Positions 43,474-51,755 of a stretch of 64,000 bases of DNA are shown here, one piece after another (position 1 is the first letter of the stretch; every line of letters starts with the position of its first letter). The stretch spans positions 1 to 64,000 of the forward strand of contig CAIZHQ010000023.1 in NCBI GenBank assembly GCA_903932865.1, given 5' to 3'. A model generated the notes under the pieces. It made no database searches. It had not been told where the DNA came from and was given only the letters and a program-made list of their open reading frames with translations. Source of the stretch: an uncultured Burkholderiales bacterium (GTDB lineage Bacteria; Pseudomonadota; Gammaproteobacteria; Burkholderiales; Burkholderiaceae_C). Position numbers and translations under genes: made by a program.

Positions 43474-44079
43474 ATGACTGTTTATGTCATTGACGACCAC
43501 CCCCTGATGCGTGATGCATTGACCATGTTGTTGCATCGGGTCAAACCAGGTCTGAAGATCATCCCGATTCACAAGCTGAATGTTGTGGAATCTACGGTTG
43601 AAAAAAACGGTCCTGCAGAGCTGTTTTGCCTTGATCTGCAACTGCCAGACACCCTGGGCATGTCCGGCGTACAGGTGCTGAAAGCCAAGTTCCCCGGCGT
43701 CCCTTTGGTGGTTGTAACCAGTTCCAGCGCCAGTGAATACGAAGCGCGTTGCCTCGAGGCGGGCGCCGATGCCTTCATCGAAAAATCCAACAACCCCGCT
43801 CAAATCATCGCGGCTTTGCGCAGTCTCTTGGTGACCGAAGAACAAGCGGCGATTGAAGATGCGGCAACGCCCGCCGGCCCGACCAAACTGTCCAAACGCC
43901 AAAAACAACTGATCCTGATGCTGGACCAAGGCCTGTCCAACCGCGACATCGCCGAAAAACTCGACATCAGCGAGCACACCGTGAAGGTGCACTTCTGGCG
44001 CTTGTTCCGCCGCCTGGGCGTCAACAGCCGCACACAAGCGCTGCACTTTGCCCGCACCAACGGCTGGTTGGGAATCTGA
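43474..44079 (+). CDS. LuxR/NarL-type response regulator
   Basis: A 201-residue two-component response regulator. The receiver domain (1-120) has the acidic pocket IDDH, the phospho-acceptor Asp in LFCLDLQLPDT, the Thr/Ser in VVTSSS and the Lys in AFIEKS. The C-terminal LuxR helix-turn-helix is LSKRQKQLILMLDQGLSNRDIAEKLDISEHTVKVHFWRL in outline. No cognate sensor kinase gene is adjacent, so it is an orphan. The AT-rich 83-bp upstream region and GGAG before the ATG give it its own promoter and start. It is 9 bases upstream of the tautomerase/NTF2 fusion gene. Confidence 0.92.
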   Translation: MTVYVIDDHPLMRDALTMLLHRVKPGLKIIPIHKLNVVESTVEKNGPAELFCLDLQLPDTLGMSGVQVLKAKFPGVPLVVVTSSSASEYEARCLEAGADAFIEKSNNPAQIIAALRSLLVTEEQAAIEDAATPAGPTKLSKRQKQLILMLDQGLSNRDIAEKLDISEHTVKVHFWRLFRRLGVNSRTQALHFARTNGWLGI

Positions 44080-44088
44080 TCCGAACCC

Positions 44089-44640
44089 ATGCCTGTCGTC
44101 TCGATCACCTTGCTGCCGGGCTATGCACCGGACACACAGCACCTCATGGTCAACCGTGTGGCGCAGGCAGTGCGGTCAGTGATCGACACACCAGAAGCTG
44201 GCACCACGGTCTTTGTCAACGAGGTCAGCACCTACCGCCGAGATGGCCGCGTGTTCAGTGGTGGCCGGGCAGCCCATCCCGTGGCCTCAGAGGTGGTCAA
44301 GTCTTTTTTGCAAGCCATGCAAGAACGCGACTTGCAAAGGGCCCAAAATTTTTTGCACCCCGACTTTGGCATGTGTTTCCCTGGCGGGGTGAAGATGCGA
44401 AGCTTGTCCGAGTTGATCACATGGGCGCAGCAGCGTTACAGCGCTGTTCGCAAGAACTACGAGCAGTTCGAAGAGAGTTGGCAAGGCGATGCCACGGTGG
44501 TGTTTTGCCACGGCACCTTGCAGGGCACCTGGCTCCAGGGTGAACCTTTTGAAGGCATCCGCTTCATCGACCGTATTGAAGTGCGCGATGGCCTGATCAC
44601 CCGCCAAGATGTGTGGAATGACTTGGCGGAACACCGCTAG
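44089..44640 (+). CDS. tautomerase-NTF2 fusion protein
   Basis: A 183-residue two-domain protein. Residues 1-60 resemble 4-oxalocrotonate tautomerase: MPVVSITLLPGYAPDTQ with Pro2 (the catalytic base after Met removal), a helix with NRVAQAVRSVIDTP, and the strand TVFVNEVSTYRRDGRVFSGG. Residues 66-183 are an NTF2/SnoaL-like domain (VKSFLQAMQERDLQRAQNFL, HPDFGMCFPGG, FIDRIEVRDGLITRQDVW). The combination is unusual. It is encoded 9 bases after the response regulator and could be co-transcribed. No reaction can be assigned. Confidence 0.72.
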   Translation: MPVVSITLLPGYAPDTQHLMVNRVAQAVRSVIDTPEAGTTVFVNEVSTYRRDGRVFSGGRAAHPVASEVVKSFLQAMQERDLQRAQNFLHPDFGMCFPGGVKMRSLSELITWAQQRYSAVRKNYEQFEESWQGDATVVFCHGTLQGTWLQGEPFEGIRFIDRIEVRDGLITRQDVWNDLAEHR

Positions 44641-44643
44641 ACC

Positions 44644-44844
44644 TCAATCCTTCTTTTTGTTTTTGTCCTTGTCCCGGTTGATGATGTCGGGTGTCACGGC
44701 ATCCACGACATTGACCACCGTCTTGACTCCGTAAATCACCGTCGACGCGGCAACATCCGCAATGGCCAACACCGTACAGCCTTGCAGCAAAGGCATGGCC
44801 AAAAAGGCGACGGTCAGGATACGGGTTCTCATCATTTTTTGCAT
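44644..44844 (-). CDS. small lipoprotein, NF038104-like
   Basis: A 66-residue lipoprotein. The signal peptide MQKMMRTRILTVAFLAMPLLQGC ends in lipobox LLQGC. The mature part (TVLAIADVAASTVIYGVKTV, then VVNVVDAVTPDIINRDKD) is a short hydrophobic segment with a Lys-rich tail (KNKKKD). It resembles a small family of proteobacterial lipoproteins with a VVDAVTPD motif; function unknown. Alternative ATGs are at 44835 and 44832; none has a strong ribosome-binding site. The longer in-frame extension to 44961 has no signal-peptide character and was not used. Confidence 0.65.
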   Translation of the reverse strand: MQKMMRTRILTVAFLAMPLLQGCTVLAIADVAASTVIYGVKTVVNVVDAVTPDIINRDKDKNKKKD

Positions 44845-44975
44845 TTTGAATTCAAACAGGTGGTGCGTGAGTGGTTTCACCATCGCACGATGGCGCGGGG
44901 GCCTCTCAGAAAAAACCCCACAGGGCATGCCATGCTGGGCCCATTTGACAGGGCAGAACATGCCTTGCCAAAAGA

Positions 44976-45500
44976 CTAAGTCATCTTAGCCCAGGCCAAA
45001 TGCCTGCTGCCACCAAGTCGTCGCGAAGCCTTCGGCGCCAGGGGGGTTTGATCGGTGAGGGTTCGCGCACGCTCTGTCAGCCTGGATAAAAGGCTGTCCA
45101 GGGTTTGCATTTCACTGGGCGTCAGGTCGCTGAGTAAAGTTTGGTGAATGCCCACTGAAATCGGAAACAGCTCGTCGTAAAGACTGCTGCCTCTTGGCGT
45201 CAAGTTGACCAGGGCTCGGCGTCGGTCTTGCGGGTCGGGCACCCGAACCACGAGCTGCTTTTCTTTGAGGGAACTGAACAGTCTTGAAATTCGATCGGGC
45301 TCAAGATTGGCGCGTTCAGAGAGTCTGCCCATGGATGTCGGTCCATCCACCGCGAGCAAGGCAATGATTCGCCACTCCCGACGCGTGATGCCAAAGCGGC
45401 CCTCGCACCAGCGCGTGGTCAAGGCACCGCTTTGCGCCAGCAAGACATTCAGTCGGTAATTGAGCAGCTCATCAACAGCCGAGGGGGAGGCAATAGACAT
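44976..45500 (-). CDS. MarR-family transcriptional regulator
   Basis: A 174-residue winged-helix regulator: ITRREWRIIALLAVDGPTS, MGRLSERANLEPDRISRLFSSL (recognition region) and the wing VRVPDPQDRRRALVNLTPRG. The dimerisation helices flank this. It is divergent from ligAB-pobA and probably represses them until an aromatic acid binds. AAGGAAG lies well placed before the ATG at 45500. A candidate operator is at 45544-45564. MarR control of hydroxybenzoate and hydroxycinnamate genes is common, which supports the inference. Confidence 0.92.
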   Translation of the reverse strand: MSIASPSAVDELLNYRLNVLLAQSGALTTRWCEGRFGITRREWRIIALLAVDGPTSMGRLSERANLEPDRISRLFSSLKEKQLVVRVPDPQDRRRALVNLTPRGSSLYDELFPISVGIHQTLLSDLTPSEMQTLDSLLSRLTERARTLTDQTPLAPKASRRLGGSRHLAWAKMT

Positions 45501-45543
45501 TCAAGTCTTCCTTTGACGCAGGGTCTTTGCAAAAGGCAACAGG

Positions 45544-45564
45544 ATACTTGTATTTTTCAAGCAT
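45544..45564. promoter_or_regulatory. candidate MarR operator for ligAB-pobA
   Basis: ATACTTG (45544-45550) and CAAGCAT (45558-45564) are inverted repeats (6 of 7 positions) with a 7-base AT spacer, the usual MarR operator geometry. It overlaps a weak -35 (TTTTCA, 45554-45559) placed 17 bases before TATACT (45577-45582). Confidence 0.5.
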
Positions 45565-45576
45565 TGACCCCAAACC

Positions 45577-45582
45577 TATACT
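45577..45582 (+). promoter_or_regulatory. -10 element directly before ligA
   Basis: TATACT ends 6 bases before the ligA ATG (45589). There is no Shine-Dalgarno between them, so the message would be essentially leaderless. Confidence 0.4.
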
Positions 45583-45588
45583 CAGACC

Positions 45589-45960
45589 ATGACCCTCGCC
45601 CACCACGCACAACTTGAGCCAGGTACGCGCATCGGCGGCTCGCTGGTCTTCGATTTGCGACTGTCTTGGCGCGGCCTGCGCATCAACACGATGTGTCATG
45701 CGCTGTGCACAGCGCAAGGGCGCGCGTCCTTCAAGTCAGATGAAGAAAGTTTCATGCATCGCTTTGACTTGACACAGGCAGAGCGGGTCCTGATTCGCGC
45801 GCGCGACTTTTCAGGCCTGCTAGAGGCTGGCGGAAATATTTACTATTTGATCAAGCTCGGCGCCGTGACTGGCCATGGCCTTTACCGCATGGGAGCCAGC
45901 ATGCGCGGCGAGACTTACGAAGCGTTTTTGGCAACCCGCAACGTCCCGCAGAGCGTCTGA
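45589..45960 (+). CDS. ligA: protocatechuate 4,5-dioxygenase alpha subunit
   Basis: A 123-residue LigA-fold subunit that caps the active site of the extradiol dioxygenase. Family landmarks are PGTRIGGSLVFDLRLSWRG near the N-terminus, ASFKSDEESFMHRFDLT, RVLIRARDFSGLLEAGGNIYYL and the MGASMRGETYEAF tail. The start matches the LigA family N-terminus even though no ribosome-binding site is visible. The stop TGA overlaps the ligB ATG by one base, so the two subunits are translationally coupled. Gallate dioxygenase is less likely because its two parts are fused in one chain. Confidence 0.88.
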   Translation: MTLAHHAQLEPGTRIGGSLVFDLRLSWRGLRINTMCHALCTAQGRASFKSDEESFMHRFDLTQAERVLIRARDFSGLLEAGGNIYYLIKLGAVTGHGLYRMGASMRGETYEAFLATRNVPQSV

Positions 45961-46802
45961 TGGCACGCATCGTCGCCGGCATCGGCACCTCACATGTGCC
46001 ATCCATTGGGGGGGCTTACGACCGCGGTCAAACTGATACACCGGCGTGGAAGCCTTTGTTCGACGCCTATGTCCCTGTGCGTCAATGGCTCAAAGCATTG
46101 CAACCGGATGTATGCATCATGGTCTACAACGACCATGGCGCCGATTTTTTCTTCGACCGTTACCCCACATTCGCCGTGGGTTGTGCAAACCATTACGCCA
46201 TTGCTGACGAAGGCTTTGGTACACGTGCGCTGCCGACGATCCGTGGTGATGTGGCGTTCTCTCAGCACCTTTGTCAGTCCTTGGTGTACGACGAGTTCGA
46301 CCTGACCATCTGCCAGAAAATGGCCGTCGAGCATGGTTTTTTGGTGCCCATGCATTTGTGCTTTGATCCCTCAGACACGGGCTGGCCTGTGGCTTCAGTA
46401 CCTATCGCTGTCAATGTACTGCAACACCCCTTGCCCACCGCGCGCCGCTGCTGGCGACTGGGACAAGCCATCCGACGTGCCGTTGACAGCTACCCCGCTG
46501 ACATCAAGGTTGCCATCATAGGCACAGGCGGGATGTCACATCAACTGACCGGCCCCCTCTTCGGTCAGATGCAAGCGGACAACGATCAGGATTTCTTGGA
46601 CCGGATTGAACGGGACCCCGAGAGCCTGACCCACATCACACACCAAGCCTTGATGAATCGTTTTGGTGCGGAGGGGATCGAGCTCATCATGTGGCTGGTC
46701 ATGCGTGGTGCCCTGTCGCCCACAGCCCGGAAAATCCATCGCCATTACTACGCGCCGATGACGACCGGCATGGGGATGATCACCTTTGAGGAACAACAGT
46801 GA
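45960..46802 (+). CDS. ligB: protocatechuate 4,5-dioxygenase beta subunit
   Basis: A 280-residue catalytic subunit of the LigB extradiol family, which opens the protocatechuate ring between carbons 4 and 5 with Fe(II). Iron and active-site motifs are [15 protein letters not shown] (His), [12 protein letters not shown] (His/Asp), [13 protein letters not shown], and [14 protein letters not shown] (His). The C-terminal [12 protein letters not shown] and [10 protein letters not shown] segments are typical. It lies between ligA (1-base overlap) and pobA (4-base overlap). The product, 4-carboxy-2-hydroxymuconate semialdehyde, would need further genes not in this window. Confidence 0.92.
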   Translation: MARIVAGIGTSHVPSIGGAYDRGQTDTPAWKPLFDAYVPVRQWLKALQPDVCIMVYNDHGADFFFDRYPTFAVGCANHYAIADEGFGTRALPTIRGDVAFSQHLCQSLVYDEFDLTICQKMAVEHGFLVPMHLCFDPSDTGWPVASVPIAVNVLQHPLPTARRCWRLGQAIRRAVDSYPADIKVAIIGTGGMSHQLTGPLFGQMQADNDQDFLDRIERDPESLTHITHQALMNRFGAEGIELIMWLVMRGALSPTARKIHRHYYAPMTTGMGMITFEEQQ

Positions 46803-47980
46803 TACGGACACAAGTGGGCATCATCGGCGCTGGCCCAGCGGGGTTGATGCTTTCCCATCTGCTGCATCTGGAAGGTATCGAGTCGGTCATCATTGAACGC
46901 TCGCAGAAAGACCATGTGCGCTCCCGTCTTCGCGCCGGGGTGCTCGAACAGGGGACTGTTGAGATGATGCGCGAGGTCGGCTTGGGTGAACGCATGGACC
47001 GACTGGCGCTTGAACAACAAGCGCTGGATTTTCGCTTCAACAACCGCTCCCACAGGCTGGACTTCCACGAGGCATCGGGCGGTAAAAGCGCCTGGGTCTA
47101 TCCACAACACGAAGTGGTGGCCGATATCATGCGCGTGCGCGAGGAGGCAGGTGCCCAAATTTTCTATGATGCGCCCGTGCGTCACATCGAAGGCCTGGAA
47201 GGCAGCCGACCCGTCATCCATTTCGAGTCCGAAGGCCAGCCACTCGCCTTGTCCTGCGATTTCGTGGCCGGTTGTGACGGCTTTCGGGGCATCAGTCGCT
47301 GCGCCATCCCTGACGACAAGCTGCGGCTTTATGACCGTGTTTACCCCTTTGGATGGCTGGGCATATTGGCTGACGCCCCCCCGGCCATCCAAGACATCAC
47401 CTGGGGTTGCCATCCCGATGGCTTCGCCATGATGAGCATTCGCACGCCAGAGATCACCCGCTTGTATTTACAGTGCGACCCTGACGACAGCCCCGACAAT
47501 TGGTCGGACGATCGCATCTGGACGGCACTGCACAAAAGGCTGGATGTCGATGGGCAGCCGCCCATCAACGAAGGTCGCATCACGCAAAAAGCCGTCACTG
47601 GCATGCGCAGCTTCATCTGCGAACCCATGCGCTTTGGCCGCCTGTTCCTGGCCGGTGATGCGGCCCACATCGTTCCACCCACCGGCGCCAAGGGCTTGAA
47701 TGCAGCAATGGCGGACATCAAGGTGCTGGGCCGCTCGCTGGTGGAACACTACAAACGCCATGACTCACGCTGGCTAGACCGCTACGCCGAGACCTGCCTC
47801 GAACGCATGTGGTTGGTCCAGCGGTTCTCGGCGGGCCTGTGCACGATGGTCCACCAATTTCCGGGGCAAAGCGCATTCGAACGCGGTATGCAACTGGCAG
47901 ATTTGAACTACATGACCGGTACTCGGGAAGGGCGTGCGGTATTCGCGCACAACTTCACGGGCCTGCCCATTCACACCTGA
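46799..47980 (+). CDS. pobA: 4-hydroxybenzoate 3-monooxygenase
   Basis: A 393-residue group A flavoprotein hydroxylase that converts 4-hydroxybenzoate to protocatechuate with NADPH and oxygen. Motifs are [17 protein letters not shown] (FAD), [17 protein letters not shown], the [14 protein letters not shown] motif and [19 protein letters not shown]. Length matches PobA. The start is GTG at 46799, overlapping the ligB stop (GTGA). Its product is the substrate of LigAB encoded just upstream, so the operon forms two consecutive steps. Confidence 0.95.
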   Translation: MIRTQVGIIGAGPAGLMLSHLLHLEGIESVIIERSQKDHVRSRLRAGVLEQGTVEMMREVGLGERMDRLALEQQALDFRFNNRSHRLDFHEASGGKSAWVYPQHEVVADIMRVREEAGAQIFYDAPVRHIEGLEGSRPVIHFESEGQPLALSCDFVAGCDGFRGISRCAIPDDKLRLYDRVYPFGWLGILADAPPAIQDITWGCHPDGFAMMSIRTPEITRLYLQCDPDDSPDNWSDDRIWTALHKRLDVDGQPPINEGRITQKAVTGMRSFICEPMRFGRLFLAGDAAHIVPPTGAKGLNAAMADIKVLGRSLVEHYKRHDSRWLDRYAETCLERMWLVQRFSAGLCTMVHQFPGQSAFERGMQLADLNYMTGTREGRAVFAHNFTGLPIHT

Positions 47981-48160
47981 CCAACGAGGCGGGATTGGGT
48001 CAGGCGCTTCAAACAAAAAACCAAGCCTGGTGCAGCGCTGAGGTTGCCTCTGGACCAGCCGAGATGGGCGACCCCTAGAATGGGGGGACCTGGTTCAACC
48101 ATCACCGACTGCTGAGCTCGATTGCGACCATTCCAACGACTGAAGTGGAGGCGAACGACT

Positions 48161-48197
48161 CCCGGCAACTGGCCGGGAAAAGCGAGACCGAGGTCTC
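48161..48197 (+). promoter_or_regulatory. two adjacent inverted repeats in the Bug-leuCD leader
   Basis: CCCGGC (48161-48166) pairs with GCCGGG (48172-48177) around AACTG. GAGACC (48184-48189) is the reverse complement of GGTCTC (48192-48197). They lie 55-92 bases before the Bug protein ATG. They may mark a structured 5' leader or binding sites; the remainder of the 272-bp gap after pobA shows no gene. Confidence 0.35.
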
Positions 48198-48252
48198 AAC
48201 TTAAACCAACGGGCCTCTACGAAATCCGAGGCGATTCATAGGAGATGATTCA

Positions 48253-49245
48253 ATGAGTTCTTGCAATCGAAGGGATGTTTTCAGAGGACTGGTCGGCGGG
48301 CTTTCTGTTGGATTTTTACCGAGGCTTCAAGCTCAAAACGCCAGTGGCCAATTTAAACCACTCCGGCCCGTGAAACTCATCTCACCGCTGCAAGCTGGCG
48401 GTGCAACCGATGCCATCATCCGTCCCATTGCTCAAAAATTGAGTGAACTATGGGGCCAATCCGTCATTGTTGAAAATAAGCCCGGAGGAGGCACCATCGT
48501 TGGCACGCAGTTTGTGGCCCAAGCTGCTCCTGACGGTCACACAATTGGTGTTGTGATCAGCGCTTTGACCATCAACCCGAGTTTGCGCACCGATCTGCCT
48601 TACGACACTTTCAAAGACATCACGCCTGTGACCCAAATTGGAACCGTCACCAGCGCGTTGGTGGCGCATCCAAGCCTGCAAGCCAATACGCTGCAAGAAG
48701 TCATCGATTTTGCAAAGGCTAAGCCAGGCGCTCTATCGTGGGCATCTTTGGGTATAGGGACTGCAGGTCACATCACGGGAGAGTTATTGCGCAAGAGGGC
48801 AGGACTTGACATCATTCACGTCCCTTTTGCAGGCAGCACTGGCGCCTACAGGGAACTACTTCCTGGTCGCGTTCAGATGGGTTTTGTGGTTTTGGAATCA
48901 GCGCTGCCTCATGTCAAGGCGGGCAAACTCAAGATCATTGCTTTGTGTGATCGAAGAAAAAACAAGCTTTTTCCCCAAATACCTCTTCTGGACGACACAA
49001 TCAAAGGCCTGAGTTATGACGGAATTTTTGGGTTGATCGCCCCCGGCAACATGCCCCCGGAAATTTTGAAAAGCTTGCATTCTGATATTTTGAAAGTTCT
49101 GTCTGATCCCGAAATTAAGCATCAACTTGACCGTCAATCCATGGATATTCTTGCATCAAGCCCATCAGAATTTGCAAATTCCATTCGACTCGATGTGAAT
49201 CATTGGAAGAACGCCGTCAGAGAGTCGAACGCCAATGTCAGTTGA
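48253..49245 (+). CDS. Bug-family (TTT) periplasmic solute-binding protein
   Basis: A 330-residue Bug protein. The N-terminus has a twin-arginine pair (NRRDVFRGLVGGLSVGF) suggesting Tat export. Family motifs are KLISPLQAGGATDAIIRP, VENKPGGGTIVGTQFVAQAAP, LSWASLGIGTAGHITGELL and HVPFAGSTGAYRELLPGRVQ. Codon use is visibly more AT-rich than the lig/pob genes before it, which hints at transfer together with leuCD. Its end overlaps the leuC-like start by 11 bases, so the uptake protein and hydro-lyase are tightly linked. No permease genes are present. Confidence 0.9.
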   Translation: MSSCNRRDVFRGLVGGLSVGFLPRLQAQNASGQFKPLRPVKLISPLQAGGATDAIIRPIAQKLSELWGQSVIVENKPGGGTIVGTQFVAQAAPDGHTIGVVISALTINPSLRTDLPYDTFKDITPVTQIGTVTSALVAHPSLQANTLQEVIDFAKAKPGALSWASLGIGTAGHITGELLRKRAGLDIIHVPFAGSTGAYRELLPGRVQMGFVVLESALPHVKAGKLKIIALCDRRKNKLFPQIPLLDDTIKGLSYDGIFGLIAPGNMPPEILKSLHSDILKVLSDPEIKHQLDRQSMDILASSPSEFANSIRLDVNHWKNAVRESNANVS

Positions 49246-50653
49246 TGGAACGCTGTTCAACAAAATTTGGAATCGCCACCTTGTAGCCGACCTTGGCGAG
49301 GGCTTCCATCTTCTTTATGTTGACCGGCACGTTGTGCCGGATTTCAATGGCAGTGCTTTCACCAGACTGCGTGACCGCGGCTTGAAGGTGAGAAAACCAG
49401 AGTTAACCTTTGCAACTGCTGACCATTCTGTTTCGACAGATCCAAATACGCCCGATGTCCTTCAACGATTGAATCCTCATGTGCAAAATTTGCGTAAAGA
49501 AACGCAAGAATTTGGCGTGAAGAATTTTGATATTGGACAAATTGGGCATGGCATTGTTCATGTCATCACCCCTGAAATGGGCATTGCCCTTCCCGGTTTA
49601 ACGGTGACGATTGGTGACAGCCATACCTGCACCCATGGCGCTTTGGGTGCATTGGCTTGGGGCGTAGGTCAAGGTGAAATTGTGCACATTCTGGCGACCC
49701 AGACCTGTGTTCAACAAAAACCCAAAACGATGCGGGTGAACCTTGAAGGTTCATTGCCGCCTGGAATTGGGGGCAAAGACTTGATTCTTTTTATCATCGG
49801 AAAATTGGGAGTGGCTGCGGGCAACGGCTATGCCGTTGAGTATGCCGGCGCTGCAATTGAGTGTTTGAACATGGAGTCTCGATTCTCTTTGTGCAACATG
49901 TCAGTCGAGTGGGGAGCTCGTTATGGAATGATCGCACCGGATCAAATTACTTTTGATTACGTCCAGGGCCGCCCCTATGCACCCCAAGGAGAAAAGTGGG
50001 AGGCGGCCCTTGAAGATTGGAAGCAATTGTCGACCGATCCGGATGCGGTTTTTGACAAGGAAGTCACCTTGAATGTGACAGGATTGAAACCTCAAATCAC
50101 ATGGGGCAACAGTTTGGATATGGTCAGCTCGATCGATGCAAGAGTTCCTTATTTGGACAGTACCATCGACGCAGCCCAGCGCGCCAACATGAAAGCAGCC
50201 ATCTCATATATGGATTTGCAGGAGGGTGGTGAACTGTTGGGTTTGACTGTTCACCGGGTGTTTATAGGTTCATGTACCAACAGTCGCATCACCGACTTAC
50301 GGGCTGCTGCAGCAATTGTCAAAGGACGCAAAGTGGCACCCCATGTGACGGCGTGGGTTGTTCCTGGCTCTGAAATGGTGAAAAGACAAGCCCAACAAGA
50401 GGGTCTAGATAAGATTTTTCTAGCTGCTGGATTTGAATGGAGGAATCCTGGTTGCTCAATGTGCTTGAGTGCAAATGGTGAAACCATCGGACCCGGTGAA
50501 CGCGCGATCTCAACGGCCAATCGTAATTTTGCAGGCCGTCAAGGACCTGGTAGTCGAACGCATATTGCGTCCCCTTCCGTCGCTGCAGCATCAGCTTGTG
50601 CGGGGGTCATTGTGGATCCCACTCAGATGTTTTTGCATGAGTCAATTTCATGA
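49235..50653 (+). CDS. leuC: LeuC-like aconitase-family hydro-lyase, large subunit
   Basis: A 472-residue protein like the large subunit of 3-isopropylmalate dehydratase. The [4Fe-4S] ligands are in FIGSCTNSRITDLR and NPGCSMCLSAN, and the active-site region TIGDSHTCTHGALGALAWG is intact. No leuB or leuA is near; instead it overlaps a Bug binding protein, and coding is AT-rich. A catabolic paralogue acting on a citramalate-, dimethylmalate- or tricarboxylate-like acid is possible, but genuine isopropylmalate isomerase cannot be excluded. The stop overlaps leuD (ATGA). Confidence 0.85.
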   Translation: MSVDGTLFNKIWNRHLVADLGEGFHLLYVDRHVVPDFNGSAFTRLRDRGLKVRKPELTFATADHSVSTDPNTPDVLQRLNPHVQNLRKETQEFGVKNFDIGQIGHGIVHVITPEMGIALPGLTVTIGDSHTCTHGALGALAWGVGQGEIVHILATQTCVQQKPKTMRVNLEGSLPPGIGGKDLILFIIGKLGVAAGNGYAVEYAGAAIECLNMESRFSLCNMSVEWGARYGMIAPDQITFDYVQGRPYAPQGEKWEAALEDWKQLSTDPDAVFDKEVTLNVTGLKPQITWGNSLDMVSSIDARVPYLDSTIDAAQRANMKAAISYMDLQEGGELLGLTVHRVFIGSCTNSRITDLRAAAAIVKGRKVAPHVTAWVVPGSEMVKRQAQQEGLDKIFLAAGFEWRNPGCSMCLSANGETIGPGERAISTANRNFAGRQGPGSRTHIASPSVAAASACAGVIVDPTQMFLHESIS

Positions 50654-51282
50654 CAGCCCTGGTCACAATGAAAGGTATTGCTGCCTCTTTGATGAGGTCG
50701 GACATCAACACTGACACGATCGCCCCTTTGGTCAGAGCCGGCCAAGGGCTTCAGCCTGCAGGTCTCAGAAGTACTTCAGAATTGGCGCAGCGGCTTTTTG
50801 GCCCTTGGCGGTATGCAACAGATGGACAGGAAAATCCCGATTTTGTTCTCAACAAAATGCCTTTCCGAGAGGCTAAATTTTTGGTCACTGGTGATAACTT
50901 TGCTTGCGGGAGTTCACGAGAAACTGCTGCAACAATGTTGCAAGCCTTTGGTATCCGATGCATCATTGCGCCAAGTTTTGGTTTGATTTTTAAAGACAAT
51001 TGCTTCAGAAACCACATGCTTCCTTTGGAGTTGCCAATCGATGACATTGAAAAGCTCAGCGTCATGGCAGACCAAGAAGAGCCATTTTTATTGGATCTCA
51101 ATGATTGCACTCTCAAGACCGAATCAGGATTTGAGATTTCATTTTCTTTGCCTATTTTTAGGCGTGAGATGTTATTGAATGGTACGGATGAAGTGTCTAC
51201 CACCTTGAGCCGCGAGCAAGCGATCCTTCAATTTGAAGCAGCTGTTTTAAAAAGTAGGCCATGGGAGCAATTTCCGATTTAA
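50650..51282 (+). CDS. leuD: LeuD-like aconitase-family hydro-lyase, small subunit
   Basis: A 210-residue swivel-domain subunit. Landmarks are RSDINTDTIAPLVR, GDNFACGSSRETAATML and FGLIFKDNCFRNHMLPLEL, all standard for LeuD. It starts 4 bases inside the end of leuC, as expected for the heterodimer. It carries the same AT-rich codon use. It ends the operon; 473 bases of non-coding DNA follow. Confidence 0.87.
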   Translation: MTALVTMKGIAASLMRSDINTDTIAPLVRAGQGLQPAGLRSTSELAQRLFGPWRYATDGQENPDFVLNKMPFREAKFLVTGDNFACGSSRETAATMLQAFGIRCIIAPSFGLIFKDNCFRNHMLPLELPIDDIEKLSVMADQEEPFLLDLNDCTLKTESGFEISFSLPIFRREMLLNGTDEVSTTLSREQAILQFEAAVLKSRPWEQFPI

Positions 51283-51526
51283 AACATGACGCCTCGACAA
51301 CTATTTTCGGGACTTTGATTGCGGCTTAGACTACCCCTCCAATGTCATGATGCTCTGCGGTCGCGCTTTTCAACGATCACCGTTGCAGTGCGGCCTACCA
51401 TCGTGTCGGCGTTCGGCTGTGGCTCATACGACTATCGCAATAGCTGGCAAAAATTCATGCCGACTGTGTTTTTTGAACAGGCAGGCAACGCCATTCAATT
51501 ACGCGGGCAATGGCCAACACGAATGA

Positions 51527-51551
51527 AAAGCGCGCCCAAAGGCGCGTCTTT
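51527..51551 (-). terminator. bulged hairpin beside the tRNA-like fragment
   Basis: AAAGCGCGCC (51527-51536) pairs with GGCGCGTCTTT (51541-51551) around CAAA, with one bulged T. In the leftward direction it sits where a tRNA terminator would be, as at 55846-55870 for the intact tRNA-Ser. No long T run accompanies it. Confidence 0.35.
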
Positions 51552-51561
51552 ACTGGGAGCT

Positions 51562-51584
51562 TGGCGGTCTGATGAGGATTCGAA
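51562..51584 (-). other. tRNA 3'-end-like fragment (possible att remnant)
   Basis: On the minus strand it reads TTCGAAT (T-loop), CCTCA (T-stem 3' strand), TCAGACC (acceptor 3' strand), G (discriminator) and CCA: 23 bases with exact tRNA spacing. The bases 5' of the T-loop (AAGAC) cannot pair with CCTCA, so only the 3' end is present, the usual footprint of tRNA-targeted integration. Confidence 0.45.
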
Positions 51585-51755
51585 GTCTTGATACGACCGC
51601 AGTTTTAAAAAAATGTTCGACGTTCGTGCAGAACAAGGTGCAGAGTAATGCTTGAGGGACCCAAATAGAAGTTGGAAGGGTGGGGGCAGGGTGGGGTAGT
51701 ATCTGTCCCATTTTTTACCAGACCCATGCATGCATCTGGTTGGACCGCAGATGTG

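Larger units (their letters stand above)
51283..51755. other. non-coding stretch after leuD
   Basis: No convincing gene is seen here. It holds a bulged hairpin (51527-51551), a 23-base tRNA 3'-end-like fragment (51562-51584), an A/T run, and a palindromic ATGCATGCAT (51726-51735 region). Short reading frames here look like chance or like translations of the tRNA remnant. Confidence 0.5.

Noticed and set aside
45564-45582. TTGACC/TATACT as a promoter pair for ligA
   Set aside because: The two hexamers are only 7 bases apart; a weaker -35 at 45554 with 17-base spacing is more plausible.
45589-46802. Gallate dioxygenase
   Set aside because: Gallate dioxygenases are single fused chains; here alpha and beta parts are separate genes next to pobA, pointing to protocatechuate.
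48044-48081. TTGCCT/TAGAAT as a promoter for the Bug-leuCD operon
   Set aside because: The spacer is 26 bases, too long for sigma70.
51319-51731. Short open frames on both strands after leuD
   Set aside because: They overlap a hairpin and a tRNA-like fragment and look like translations of non-coding DNA.
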